In this document: positions 31,882 to 43,483 of the stretch, one piece after another | How positions within the stretch are numbered: position 1 is the stretch's first letter | Layout: the number at the start of each line of letters is the position of its first letter | Assembly (NCBI RefSeq): GCF_001601825.1 | Contig: NZ_LUJK01000016.1 | Coordinates: 1 to 55,993 of the forward strand | DNA from: Limnobacter sp. CACIAM 66H1 | GTDB lineage: Bacteria; Pseudomonadota; Gammaproteobacteria; Burkholderiales; Burkholderiaceae_B | Direction: 5' to 3' | DNA: 55,993 nt | Notes under the pieces: generated by a model | What the model was told of the DNA's origin: nothing | The model's input: only the letters and a program-made list of their open reading frames with translations | Databases searched by the model: none | Made by a program: the position numbers and the translations under genes

Positions 31882-33915
31882 ATGAACACAAGCAACACAC
31901 CAAACCCCACGCTGAAAACCTTGCCTGCGGCCATGCTCCTTGCCTTGCTCACCCTGAGTGCCCCTGCCGCCTGGGCACAGGAAAGCCAGGCTGTAACCGA
32001 GGTGCCAGCCCAATCAGCGACGCAAGCAACTGAAAACAATCCGCCAAATCCCTTGCAACAAAGTGTAATTAAAGGCCTGCAAAACAGTCCGACACTGGAT
32101 GCCGATGTGCATGCACTCGAGGCGCAAATGGAAGAAGCCAACGTGGTGTTCGGCACTTTGCTACCCACTGTCGATGCACGGGGCTCCGCAGGTCGCGAAC
32201 GTACCCGGATCGAGGATGCTGACACACGCACCTACAACGCGAACTCCTATGGCATTGAAGCGCGCCAAAACCTGTACAACGGTTTTGCCTCACAGGCTCG
32301 TTACCTCGCAGCCCACTCTGGAGCCATGCAAAGCTATTACCGATATCTGAACAAAGCCAATCAGGTTGCCTTTGAAGCCTCTAGCGCGCATGTTGATGTA
32401 TCCCGCTTCCAGGCACTGACTCGCCTGTCAGAAGACAACTTGAAATACCATCAGGACCTGATGAACCGGATTGAAGAAAAGGTCAAAAGTGGTGTGACCC
32501 GTCAATCTGACCTTGAACAGGCTCGTAGTCGATATACGCTGGCTTTGGGCAATTTGGCCACAGAAAAAGCAAACACCTTTTCTGCAATGGCCAACTATCA
32601 ACGAATCACCGACACAGTTTGGCCAGTCAATCAAGTCGGGGAATATGTTGTGAATGCGAACTTTGAAATCGAGAACCGAGAACGCCTGGTGTTCGCGCTG
32701 AACAATCACCCGCTACTCAAGGCTTCTAATTCCGCACTTACCGCGGCCAAGCAGGAAGTGACCGCCGCCAGTGAAGGTTTTCATCCTCGACTTGATTTGC
32801 GTGCAAAAACCGACATTTACAGCAACTACCTGTCGACATTCGACGAACGACAAATCTCGTCGATCGATTTGCTGGCCACAATCAACCTGTACCGAGGTGG
32901 TGCAGACACTGCAACCCGTAACGCTGCGATCAAACGTCGACTCCGCAGCCTGGACGACAAGTTGGTGATCTGCAGAGCCATTCGCCAATCGACTCAAACT
33001 GCACTTTTTGACGTGATCAGTTCGCAAAAAAAACTGAATTACTTTCGCGAACAGGCAGCTGCAATTACCAAAGCACGAGCTGCCTATGAACAACAATTTG
33101 CGGTGGGACGACGCAGCCTGCTCGATTTGCTGAGTGCGGAGAATGAGTACTATCAGGCTCAGCGCGCCCTAATCAATATCGAAGCTGATTTGAGCGTTTC
33201 CAAACTGAAGTTGCTCGGCGCCACTGGTCAGCTCACCACATTGTTTGCAGTGGACGCGCTGATTAACGCTGATGAACCCACCAAGCGCAATGTAATGTTC
33301 TACGATGAACAGCGGCTCAGTGGTGCTGAGTCTGAGGGTTGTCCAGCCAGCTTGATCAATCTTGAAGACTTCGATTTGCCCAACATCGGATTCGATGAAG
33401 CCTTGAAGTCAGTGGAAGCCACAAACAACTTGCCTCCAATTCAATTGGCCCAACTCGCCAATGGTGACGTAACCAACCAGCAGGTGGCCGCATTTGGCGA
33501 CCCTGCGGAAGTCTCCAAAAGCCTGATCGACAAAACCAAGGCATGGGCCAAGGCTTGGGAAAGCAAAGACTTGAACAGTTACATCGCCTTTTACGCGCCA
33601 AACTTCAAGCCCGAAGAGGGCAGCTACGAAGCATGGGTCAGCAAACGACGTGATCGAATTTCAAAAGCACAGGGAATCGACATCGAAATTTCTGACTTGC
33701 AAGTGATACCCAGTTTTGACAAACCCGATGAGTACGAAATCAGCTTTGTTCAAGATTACCGTGCAAAGTTTTATCAAGAACGCTCGAAAAAAGTACTGAC
33801 CTGGAAAGAAAACAAAGGCATTTGGCAAATTATCCGGGAACAAAACACGCCTGTGACCACAGCACAAACCCAAGGCAGAAAAAACCTGAATCTCGCTCAT
33901 GCCAAGGTCAATTAA
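31882..33915 (+). CDS. TolC-family outer membrane channel with C-terminal NTF2-like domain
   Basis: Outer-membrane exit duct of the type I system. The 677 residues include a signal peptide (LLALLTLSAPAAWAQ), a TolC-type efflux domain to about 450 (GIEARQNLYNGFASQAR, FAVGRRSLLDLLSAENEYYQAQR), a linker, and at about 543-665 an extra domain (KAWAKAWESKDLNSYIAFY ... KGIWQIIREQ) that resembles the SnoaL/NTF2-like Cds6 fold. Usual TolC proteins end before this. ATG at 31882 suits the signal peptide; ATG 31858 overlapping the previous stop (TGATG) is an alternative. It is convergent with the asparaginase gene, with an 8-nt gap. Confidence 0.9.
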   Translation: MNTSNTPNPTLKTLPAAMLLALLTLSAPAAWAQESQAVTEVPAQSATQATENNPPNPLQQSVIKGLQNSPTLDADVHALEAQMEEANVVFGTLLPTVDARGSAGRERTRIEDADTRTYNANSYGIEARQNLYNGFASQARYLAAHSGAMQSYYRYLNKANQVAFEASSAHVDVSRFQALTRLSEDNLKYHQDLMNRIEEKVKSGVTRQSDLEQARSRYTLALGNLATEKANTFSAMANYQRITDTVWPVNQVGEYVVNANFEIENRERLVFALNNHPLLKASNSALTAAKQEVTAASEGFHPRLDLRAKTDIYSNYLSTFDERQISSIDLLATINLYRGGADTATRNAAIKRRLRSLDDKLVICRAIRQSTQTALFDVISSQKKLNYFREQAAAITKARAAYEQQFAVGRRSLLDLLSAENEYYQAQRALINIEADLSVSKLKLLGATGQLTTLFAVDALINADEPTKRNVMFYDEQRLSGAESEGCPASLINLEDFDLPNIGFDEALKSVEATNNLPPIQLAQLANGDVTNQQVAAFGDPAEVSKSLIDKTKAWAKAWESKDLNSYIAFYAPNFKPEEGSYEAWVSKRRDRISKAQGIDIEISDLQVIPSFDKPDEYEISFVQDYRAKFYQERSKKVLTWKENKGIWQIIREQNTPVTTAQTQGRKNLNLAHAKVN

Positions 33916-33923
33916 ATAGGCAG

Positions 33924-35006
33924 TTATTGCCCAATCAGGCTGTGGGTCAACACTCGCAGCCGTTCGTAAACCACGCATTTGCAGAGGCTTAAACTGCCCG
34001 ATTCTGAATAGACCCCCACCAGCCCCTTTTGCGTCCCATCCGCCCTGAAATCATCGAGCACATTGAACTCTCCCCCCTGCTCTACACCACCTGCTGCCAC
34101 GCGGCTAGCACGCACCACACTGACACCATTTAACAGCAAGCGACGCAACACCGGCACACAGGCCTCTGGAATGTTGCCATGCCCCGGTGCAGCCACCACC
34201 ACCGAGGCAGGTTTGCGATTCAGCAAATCATTCAATTGACGCAAAGGCCCGTTGCCCGGTGTGCAAAACACCACGGGCACCTCCATCGCCTCAAACAATG
34301 GGTGCGCTTGCGTGCCCGCATCAAACAAATTGGAAAACTGACCCAGCATTCCCACATCGGCCGGAGGGTTCAATGCCGTGAGGTTATCGAACCAGTTGAC
34401 ATCGGGCCGCACTGTATACGGACCATCAAACGCATCAAAACCAGCTGTACTTTGTTTCTCAACATGTTGTGCAGGCGTAAACAAACCTTGCATGAACAGG
34501 CCAAATGGCACTTCGCAATTGGACAGGTGCGCTGGCAAGGAGAGCAAAGCAAAATCGAGGGCACCACTCAGATTACTGGGTCCGTCAGCGTCCTCTGCAT
34601 CCGAAGGCAGCATGGCCCCTGTAAATACCAACGGCTTGGTCAAGAGAGAGGCCGGGAGTGTCAAATAAAGGAAGTACAACATGTCTTCCATGGTGTCAGT
34701 GCCATGTGTCACCAAAACGGCATCGACGTCTGGCGACTGAAGCAGGCGAACTAACGTGGTACGCAGTTGTAGCATGTGGGCCAATTCAAGATCTTGACTA
34801 CCGATGCTGTAGGGCTGCTCAAAGTGCCACTTAGCACGGTGAAGCAGGCCAGGTATGCCCATCACGAGGCTTTCGCCGCTGCGCTGGGCCGACTCATAGG
34901 CCCAGGTTTCTGAACCCTCGACTAGCGTACCGGCAATGGTTCCACCCGTGGCCACCAAGGCGACCTGAGGCAGAGAATCAAACGTTTGTGGGCGTATCGT
35001 CATCAT
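33924..35006 (-). CDS. L-asparaginase
   Basis: Hydrolyses asparagine to aspartate and ammonia. It has 360 residues. The first active-site Thr is in VALVATGGTIAGT and the second in LVTHGTDTMEDM; the Lys is in KPLVFTGAMLPSDAEDADG. No signal peptide is apparent, so it is probably cytoplasmic. The gene overlaps the 3' end of rmuC by about 29 nt when started at ATG 35006; ATG 35030 is an alternative. The strong overlap suggests co-transcription. Confidence 0.92.
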   Translation of the reverse strand: MMTIRPQTFDSLPQVALVATGGTIAGTLVEGSETWAYESAQRSGESLVMGIPGLLHRAKWHFEQPYSIGSQDLELAHMLQLRTTLVRLLQSPDVDAVLVTHGTDTMEDMLYFLYLTLPASLLTKPLVFTGAMLPSDAEDADGPSNLSGALDFALLSLPAHLSNCEVPFGLFMQGLFTPAQHVEKQSTAGFDAFDGPYTVRPDVNWFDNLTALNPPADVGMLGQFSNLFDAGTQAHPLFEAMEVPVVFCTPGNGPLRQLNDLLNRKPASVVVAAPGHGNIPEACVPVLRRLLLNGVSVVRASRVAAGGVEQGGEFNVLDDFRADGTQKGLVGVYSESGSLSLCKCVVYERLRVLTHSLIGQ

Positions 35007-36396
35007 CCAGCGGGTCCACCTTGCCGTCATTTAATCCAAGCAAATCGATCGCATCTTTTTCGGGTAATTCATCAACACCCTTCAGTTTTCGCTGCATAAC
35101 ACGTGAACGTGTTTCGGCCTGCTCGATATTTTTGGCAGCGCGCTCAAGCGTGTCACGTGTTTTGGCAAGTATGTCGCCAAACTTGCCGAATTCGGTTTTA
35201 ACAGCGCTGAGCACAGTCCACACCTCGCTTGAACGTTTTTCAAGCGCCAGTGTTTTAAAGCCCAACTGCAAGGCGTTTAATAATGTGGTTAAGGTAATTG
35301 GGCCAGCCACAGTCACCCGGTGCAATCGTTGTAAATCGTCGACCAAACCAGGGCGTTTGACCACTTCGGCATACAAACCCTCGGTGGGTAGAAACAAAAT
35401 ACCGAAATCGGTAGTGTATGGCGGGGCCAGGTATTTTTCGGCGATGGTTTTTGCCTCGGCACGAATGGCCATATCCAGCGCTTTTGATGCAGCCGCTACG
35501 CCATCTGCATCGGCTCGATCAAAACACTCCAGCAAACGCTCGTATTGTTCTTTGGGAAACTTCGAATCGATGGGCAACCAAACCGGTTGCTCTTCTTCTT
35601 TGCCGGGTAAACGCACAGCGAATTCAACAATGTTGTTGCTACCTGGCACCGGCTTGATGTTGCGACCAAATTGCGAGGGTGTCAGCATTTGCTCCAACAA
35701 CGCCTGCAGCTGTACCTCGCCCCATGTTCCCCTGGTTTTCACATTGGTTAGCACACGTTTTAAATCGCCCACACCGGTGGCCAGGGATTGCATTTCGCCC
35801 AAACCTTTGTAGACCTGCTCCAGGCGTTCGCTCACTTGTTTGAACGATTCGCCCAAGCGGGTTTCAAGAGTGGCATGCAGTTTTTCATCCACTGTTTTGC
35901 GCATCAACTCCAGCTTGCTGGCGTTGTCGTCTTGAATGTCTTTCAATTTCTGCTCAACCGACAAGCGAATTTGCGTGAGCTGATCCTGGATCAAAGTGTT
36001 GGTGCGATGAAGTGTTTCAGAGAACTGATTCAGCTTTTCAGACTGAATTTGATTGCCCTGCGTGAACTGCCCGACGATAACCTGCTGCAAACCATGAGCG
36101 GCCTGCTGGCTTTCCGTGCGTGCCTGTGCAAAAGTTTGCGTCAATAATTCAGATTGCTTGCTTTGGCGAGCCTCCATGTCTTGGTTGAGCAAACGAAGTT
36201 GCTTGCCCAATTCTTCGGACACAAAACGCTGCTGTGCCTGCGCATCCATGACTTCATCCAGATTGGCCAACACTTGGCTTTGAAATTGAGCCAGCTCGGC
36301 CGAATTGTCGACAGTCATTTTCCGATACACCAGCACGAGGCCAATCAATACCAGCAACAGCAGGCCCACCACGGCCCATATCAATTGTGTGTCCAT
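34978..36396 (-). CDS. rmuC: DNA recombination protein RmuC
   Basis: RmuC-family protein, linked to limiting inversions at short repeats, with a predicted nuclease-like domain. It has 472 residues: one N-terminal transmembrane segment (about 6-25), a long coiled coil to about 200 rich in Gln/Glu/Leu, then the conserved domain (RGTWGEVQLQALLEQMLTP, LPIDSKFPKEQYERL, FLPTEGLYAEVVKRPGL). A basic C-terminal part ends in an acidic tail. It begins 4 nt after the stop of the haemoglobin gene. Confidence 0.95.
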   Translation of the reverse strand: MDTQLIWAVVGLLLLVLIGLVLVYRKMTVDNSAELAQFQSQVLANLDEVMDAQAQQRFVSEELGKQLRLLNQDMEARQSKQSELLTQTFAQARTESQQAAHGLQQVIVGQFTQGNQIQSEKLNQFSETLHRTNTLIQDQLTQIRLSVEQKLKDIQDDNASKLELMRKTVDEKLHATLETRLGESFKQVSERLEQVYKGLGEMQSLATGVGDLKRVLTNVKTRGTWGEVQLQALLEQMLTPSQFGRNIKPVPGSNNIVEFAVRLPGKEEEQPVWLPIDSKFPKEQYERLLECFDRADADGVAAASKALDMAIRAEAKTIAEKYLAPPYTTDFGILFLPTEGLYAEVVKRPGLVDDLQRLHRVTVAGPITLTTLLNALQLGFKTLALEKRSSEVWTVLSAVKTEFGKFGDILAKTRDTLERAAKNIEQAETRSRVMQRKLKGVDELPEKDAIDLLGLNDGKVDPLDDDDTPTNV

Positions 36397-36400
36397 CAAC

Positions 36401-36892
36401 TTACTCGCCCTTGATCGAAACAGTGTTCAAACCCTTGGCGCTGCCTTCGGGATCGGGCTTGTTGCGCATCCAGTCTGCGGTGCGGAAGAAGGAAAGCATA
36501 AGCCCTTCAATCACTTTCTCGGGCAGTTGCATGGCGCGCAGCGCGTTCACCATGCACAGCAACCACTGGTCGCGATCTTCACTGGAAATTGGAAATGGCA
36601 TGTGACGCATGCGCAAGCGTGGGTGGCCAAATTGTGGTGAATACAGGTCGGGGCCGCCCAGCCAGCCCGACAAAAATAGGTAAAACTTTTCGCGTGAGTG
36701 GTCCAGGTGAACCGGGTGCAGTTTGCGAATGCGCTCAAAACTCGGATTTTGATCCATTTCGTCGTAGAACAGATCAACCAGCTTGCGCACGCCAGCTTGC
36801 TGCTCCTCTGGCGTACTGCCAAAGTAGACAATCGGCGGCTTGGGTTGTGCGTCGCTGCCGGTGGTGTTACTGGTTGAATCGTTGTTGCTCAT
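36401..36892 (-). CDS. Group 2 truncated haemoglobin (GlbO type)
   Basis: Small haem protein that binds oxygen and may act in oxidative or nitrosative stress defence. It has 163 residues. The proximal His region GHPRLRMRHMPFPI and the preceding WLGGPDLYSPQF are hallmarks of group 2, and LVDLFYDEMDQNP is in the B/C region. An N-terminal Ser/Thr/Asn tail of about 25 residues precedes the globin. The open frame reaches 37048, inside the FtsX-like gene, but those residues do not look real. The ATG at 36892 lacks a clear Shine-Dalgarno. Confidence 0.92.
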   Translation of the reverse strand: MSNNDSTSNTTGSDAQPKPPIVYFGSTPEEQQAGVRKLVDLFYDEMDQNPSFERIRKLHPVHLDHSREKFYLFLSGWLGGPDLYSPQFGHPRLRMRHMPFPISSEDRDQWLLCMVNALRAMQLPEKVIEGLMLSFFRTADWMRNKPDPEGSAKGLNTVSIKGE

Positions 36893-36984
36893 GGAGATGC
36901 CGGTGAGAATATGGGTAGATATCCCACATTGTAACCGTGCACTGCCACGTAAATTCGACTGTAATTCGATTAGTCGATGGCTTG

Positions 36985-39486
36985 CTAGGCAGCAGCTTGC
37001 CTTAAGGTTTGCATCACGGGGGCGCGGCAAACCTTGTTGACCGACCATGCACCAAACAACACCGACACCACTGCACCCGCAACCACACCAGCCACAATGT
37101 GCATGGGCGACAGGAAGTACTCAAACTCGAACACAAAATGCGCCACGCCCCAACCCAGGCCTTGGGCGGCAATGGCAGCCACCAAACCTGCCAGCGCACC
37201 CAGCACGGAAAGTTCAAGCCAAGCGGCCCGTTGCAGTTGAGCCGTAGATGCTCCCATGGCCCTGTAAATTGCAGCCTCACGGGTGCGCACACGTGCACCT
37301 GTCATCACACAGGCCACCACCACCAATCCACCGGCGGCCACTGTGAACAAAAATACAAACTGAACAGCCTGGCCCACCTGCCCCAGAATTTTCCGCAACT
37401 GGGTGATGATCAACTCGGTGTCCAGCACAGTGAGGTTGGGATATTCGCGCACCAGGTCACGGGACACAGGAATGGCTTTGTCTTTCTGCAAACTAACGGA
37501 AGTGATCCAGGTTTGCGGGAAAGATTGAAGTACTTCGGTCGGAAACACCATAAAGAAATTCACTTCCATGGAATCCCAACGCAGCTCGCGAATGCTGGTA
37601 ATTTCGGCTGTTAAGGGCGTACCTGCAATGTCGAAGGTGAGCTTGTCGCCCATGCCTATCCCCAAGCGCTCTGCCACACCGTCTTCTACGGACACTTCGG
37701 CTTGGGTGGGAGTTTCATCAAACCAGCTTCCGGCAGCGAGGGTATTGTGCGTGGGCAAGGTGTCTGCAAAGCTCAAATTCAGTTCACGTTCCACTGTGTT
37801 GCGGGCGCGTTCATCCGAAAAGGTATCGGCAGTGATGGTCTCACCGTTGATGGCGCTCAAGCGCCCGCGCACCATGGGGTACAAATTGACCGGACCAAGG
37901 CTTGCGGTATTCAACACTTGTTGAACACCTTCAACCTGATCGGGTTGAATGTTGAACACAAATCGATTGGGTGCATCCTCGGGCACGGCCTCTTGCCAGC
38001 GATCAATCAAATCACCCTGTACCACAGCCAGCATTAACAATGCCGCCAAGCCCAAGGCCAGACTGACACCCTGTAACACCAGCGTGCCTGCTCGTTTGGA
38101 CATGCTTTGAAAAACCGCGATGTTGGTGCCTGTACTTGTCCTGCCCCTCCCGAGGTAGGCCAGGGTTTTCAACAACCCCCAGAACAACAAGGCAAACACC
38201 AAGGACGTACCTACAAAGCCTGCGAACAACAAGAGGGCCAACACGACATTGTTCACAATCAGCAAGCACACCGCAATAGCAGTCAACACACCAAACAATA
38301 CCGACAGTATCAATTGCCCACGGCTGCTTTTCAATGTTTGGTGCCGAATGACGGCGACTGCAGGCGCACGCAAGGCGTACCAGGTGGGCACCGCTGCAAA
38401 ACCCAGCAACAACAACGCTGACAGCAGCATGCCCATGGGCAGGTAATGCAAACCGGCCAGTGGTAAATCGACACCCACCAGCTCAGCCAACAGGGCCAGC
38501 AAGCCCCAATGCGCCGTCCACCCCAGGGCCACACCCAGCACGCCAGCGCCCAGCGTCAACATTCCCATGCCAATAGCCCACATGCGCAGCAAACGTTTGG
38601 GGGTGTAGCCCAGACTTTTCAATACTGCCAATTCGCTGGCCTGTTCTTTGGCAAACAAGTGCGCCACCAGCGCAATGCCCACACAGGCCACCATGGTGCC
38701 GATCAAAGCAGCCATGGCCAGGAAATCATTGGCGCGCTCAAGCGTACCGCTAACTTCAGGACGTCCATTCTCCAGGGTTTCAATTTCTTCAACGGGCGAC
38801 AACACTGGGGTCAATTCGGAAATCAGCTGATTGATCACCGGCTGAGCGCCAGTGAAGTAAATCCGCCAGGTGGCCCGTGACCCCAGGCCCAACAACTTCG
38901 ATTCTTCAAGGTCCGCAGTGTTCATCATGACGCGGGGAGCGAAGTTGACAAAGCCACCGCCACGGTCGGGTTCCACCAAAATAACGCGGGTTACGGGACG
39001 GCTTATTTCGCCCACTTGAATTGAATCACCCAACTGAACATCCAGTGAACCCAGCACACCTTGGTCTACCCACAATTCGCCTTGAGGTGGGCCACTGGCC
39101 ACTTTTTCATCTTGACCCTGTGCGTTGCGAACCGTGAGTAGCCCGCGAAGGGGATACGTGTTGTTCACTGCCTTCAACGAAACCAGTAAGTCGACCCGCT
39201 CCGAAGGTACAACGCTGGGAAACACCACGCTTTCAGCCTGCTTTAAGCTTGCGTACTGTGGTTTGTCAAGAATTGAAAGCCAAGGCGCATTTTCAGTGTT
39301 GCGCTTGGACTCAATCACCAAATCACCGCCTAGCATCTGACTGGCGTCACGCACGAGGGCAGCTTCAATTCGGGCCGAGAATACGCCGACGGACGATATG
39401 GCCGCTACAGCGAGGACTAAAGCCACAAATAAAATTCGGAACGACGCGCGGCGTGACTGCCGCGCCCAATACTGAACAGACTGCAT
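36985..39486 (-). CDS. FtsX-like ABC transporter permease (YbbP type)
   Basis: Large inner-membrane permease of 833 residues with an N-terminal anchor (FRILFVALVLAVAAISSVGVF), a periplasmic domain of about 200 residues, a central group of membrane segments and two FtsX domains (around 240-370 and the C-terminus). E. coli YbbP pairs with the ATPase YbbA; no such ATPase gene is adjacent here. The frame opens 27 nt earlier at GTG, but ATG 39486 gives a normal N-terminus (MQSVQYWARQSRRAS). It is divergent from fadH. Confidence 0.88.
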   Translation of the reverse strand: MQSVQYWARQSRRASFRILFVALVLAVAAISSVGVFSARIEAALVRDASQMLGGDLVIESKRNTENAPWLSILDKPQYASLKQAESVVFPSVVPSERVDLLVSLKAVNNTYPLRGLLTVRNAQGQDEKVASGPPQGELWVDQGVLGSLDVQLGDSIQVGEISRPVTRVILVEPDRGGGFVNFAPRVMMNTADLEESKLLGLGSRATWRIYFTGAQPVINQLISELTPVLSPVEEIETLENGRPEVSGTLERANDFLAMAALIGTMVACVGIALVAHLFAKEQASELAVLKSLGYTPKRLLRMWAIGMGMLTLGAGVLGVALGWTAHWGLLALLAELVGVDLPLAGLHYLPMGMLLSALLLLGFAAVPTWYALRAPAVAVIRHQTLKSSRGQLILSVLFGVLTAIAVCLLIVNNVVLALLLFAGFVGTSLVFALLFWGLLKTLAYLGRGRTSTGTNIAVFQSMSKRAGTLVLQGVSLALGLAALLMLAVVQGDLIDRWQEAVPEDAPNRFVFNIQPDQVEGVQQVLNTASLGPVNLYPMVRGRLSAINGETITADTFSDERARNTVERELNLSFADTLPTHNTLAAGSWFDETPTQAEVSVEDGVAERLGIGMGDKLTFDIAGTPLTAEITSIRELRWDSMEVNFFMVFPTEVLQSFPQTWITSVSLQKDKAIPVSRDLVREYPNLTVLDTELIITQLRKILGQVGQAVQFVFLFTVAAGGLVVVACVMTGARVRTREAAIYRAMGASTAQLQRAAWLELSVLGALAGLVAAIAAQGLGWGVAHFVFEFEYFLSPMHIVAGVVAGAVVSVLFGAWSVNKVCRAPVMQTLRQAAA

Positions 39487-39616
39487 GAAGAAGGCGCTTG
39501 CTGGATAAAACACCAGTTTAGGACAAACCGCGTGGATACAGGTTCCCTTGTTTATTGCAGCGCAGTATTTTCTTCATCAATAAAACACGCAAAAAATTGA
39601 CCGATCGTGCTATTTT

Positions 39617-39636
39617 GAGTGCAGATTTGAACACTC
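39617..39636. promoter_or_regulatory. Inverted repeat upstream of fadH
   Basis: Arms GAGTG and CACTC flank a 10-nt centre in the ~230-bp A/T-rich region between the permease gene and fadH. It has the size of a repressor operator (for example a TetR-type fatty-acid regulator), but the regulator is unknown. A TTGACC at 39597 could be a -35 box; the matching -10 is poor. Nothing else is recognised there. Confidence 0.3.
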
Positions 39637-39704
39637 ACTCCAACAATAAAAATTACTTTTCAGTAACATAAGTAAATACATTACAAAAAACTACCGATTT
39701 TTAA

Positions 39705-41753
<2,049 letters not shown>

Positions 41754-41767
41754 AGGCAAAAGAAAAA

Positions 41768-42262
41768 ATGAGTCAAAAATCGATGCTGCAAAAGGTGTAT
41801 GCGCAAGTGGACAAGCTGCCCACGCCTTTGAAAACCCGTGCATTTACCCTGCTGTTTGGCCGCGCAGTGAAATACTTCAAAACCAGTGGTCTGAAATTTG
41901 AATGGATTGAACCTAACCACTCCATCGTGGTGATCAAAAACCGCCCTTATGTACAAAACCACATTGGTACTGTGCACGCGGTTGCCATGATCATGATTGC
42001 CGAATCAGCCACGGGGGCACTGGTGGGTTTGAATGTGCCGGCCAACGCAATACCCGTGATCAAGCGCATGGAAGTGGATTACCGCAAACGTGCAGTGGGC
42101 GATATGAAAGCCGAAGCCATGCTGACACAAGAGCAAATCGCGATGATGCAAACCGAGGAACGCGGTGAAGTTGATGTAGCGGTGACGATTACCGATGGCG
42201 AAAGCAAAGAACCCATCTTCGTTCGCGCCATTTGGGCATGGACCCCGAAGCGCAAAGGCTAA
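41768..42262 (+). CDS. DUF4442 hotdog-fold protein, possible thioesterase
   Basis: Protein of 164 residues of the DUF4442 branch of the hotdog fold, related to acyl-CoA thioesterases such as PaaI. Visible segments are NHIGTVHAVAMIMIAESATG, corresponding to the active-site helix region, and KRMEVDYRKRAVGDMKAEA. The substrate is not known. It follows fadH after 14 nt and precedes the alcohol dehydrogenase gene, so a role in acyl-CoA turnover is likely. Confidence 0.85.
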   Translation: MSQKSMLQKVYAQVDKLPTPLKTRAFTLLFGRAVKYFKTSGLKFEWIEPNHSIVVIKNRPYVQNHIGTVHAVAMIMIAESATGALVGLNVPANAIPVIKRMEVDYRKRAVGDMKAEAMLTQEQIAMMQTEERGEVDVAVTITDGESKEPIFVRAIWAWTPKRKG

Positions 42263-42291
42263 AATATACAGAACAGCAAGGAGACACCCGC

Positions 42292-43464
42292 ATGGCACCA
42301 TTTGAATTCAGAACTGTGAACCGCATTGTGTGCGAATCCGGAAGCTCGCTTCGAATGGCTGACATGTTGGCTCCCTTGCTGGCTCAGCATGGCCTAAAAA
42401 GCGCAAGGGTATTCATGCTGGTTGACCCCTTCATCGCGGGCACCGCAGCCTTCAAAACCATTGTTGAAAACCTGGCCACAGCAGGCCATGCAGTTCACAG
42501 TTGCAACGATGTAGAACCCGACCCTCCCGAGGCTTTGGTGCACAGAGTCACTTTGCTCGCCATGGAATTCAAGGCCGATGTAGTGGTGGCCATCGGTGGC
42601 GGCTCCACGCTTGATGTGGCCAAGCTGATTGCCGTGTTGGCGCGCGGAAAACAAGAACTGAACACCATGTATGGTGTAGGCAATGTGACCAGCGACAGGT
42701 TGCCTTTGGTGCTGGTGCCCACCACGGCTGGCACAGGCAGTGAGGTGACTCCGATTTCAATTGTCACCACGGGTGTGGACACCAAAATGGGCGTGGTGTC
42801 GCCTGTGTTGTATGGCGACCTGGCCATTCTGGACGCTGACTGGACACTTAGTCTGCCCCAGCATGTCACCGCGGCCACCGGCATTGATGCCATGGTGCAT
42901 GCGATAGAGGCTTACACCAGCAAACGCCTGAAAAACCCCTACGCTGATTTTCTCGCCTGCGAGGCGCTAAGGCTGTTGGCTGCCAACTTGCATACCGTGT
43001 GCAAAGAACCAGGCAACCGCGAGGCGCGCCAGGCGATGATGTTGGGCTCTTGCATGGCTGGCCAGGCTTTTGCCAATGCGCCAGTGGGTGCGGTACATGC
43101 ATTGGCTTATCCAATTGGCGGCATTTTTCATGTGCCGCATGGTTTGAGCAATTCATTGGTGTTGCCGCATGTGTTGCGCTTTAACTTGCCCGCAGCCGAG
43201 CAGCAGTACGCAGAGCTGGCCCAGGTATTGAAGCTGGGTCACCACGGCGACAACACCGAGCAACTGGCCCAGGCCTTTATTGATTACACCGCCACATTGT
43301 CGCCTTCTACAGGTTTGCCGGTTGGCTTGCGCGAAGTGGGTATTGGCGAGAAAGATTTACCCCTGATGGCCAGCGCAGCCATGCTGCAGACCCGCCTGTT
43401 GAGCAACAACCCACGTGATGTGAACGAGGCCCAAGCCTTGGCTATTTATCAGGCGGCCTACTAA
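42292..43464 (+). CDS. Iron-containing alcohol dehydrogenase
   Basis: NAD(P)-dependent group III alcohol dehydrogenase of 390 residues. The dinucleotide-binding GGGSTLDVAK, PTTAGTGSEVTP and metal-binding segments TGIDAMVHAIEAYTS and HALAYPIGGIFHVPHGLSN are all present. Its alcohol or aldehyde substrate is unknown. An AAGGAG box precedes ATG 42292; the frame opens 60 nt earlier but overlaps DUF4442. It belongs to the fadH group. Confidence 0.93.
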   Translation: MAPFEFRTVNRIVCESGSSLRMADMLAPLLAQHGLKSARVFMLVDPFIAGTAAFKTIVENLATAGHAVHSCNDVEPDPPEALVHRVTLLAMEFKADVVVAIGGGSTLDVAKLIAVLARGKQELNTMYGVGNVTSDRLPLVLVPTTAGTGSEVTPISIVTTGVDTKMGVVSPVLYGDLAILDADWTLSLPQHVTAATGIDAMVHAIEAYTSKRLKNPYADFLACEALRLLAANLHTVCKEPGNREARQAMMLGSCMAGQAFANAPVGAVHALAYPIGGIFHVPHGLSNSLVLPHVLRFNLPAAEQQYAELAQVLKLGHHGDNTEQLAQAFIDYTATLSPSTGLPVGLREVGIGEKDLPLMASAAMLQTRLLSNNPRDVNEAQALAIYQAAY

Positions 43465-43483
43465 GAATATTCGATTGATAACC

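Noticed and set aside
31488-32231. 247-residue minus-strand frame across the cargo and TolC genes
   Set aside because: Ser/Arg/Cys-rich antisense shadow overlapping two genes in an operon.
36893-37048. N-terminal extension of the truncated haemoglobin to 37048
   Set aside because: It would overlap the permease gene, lacks any family match, and the globin is complete from 36892.
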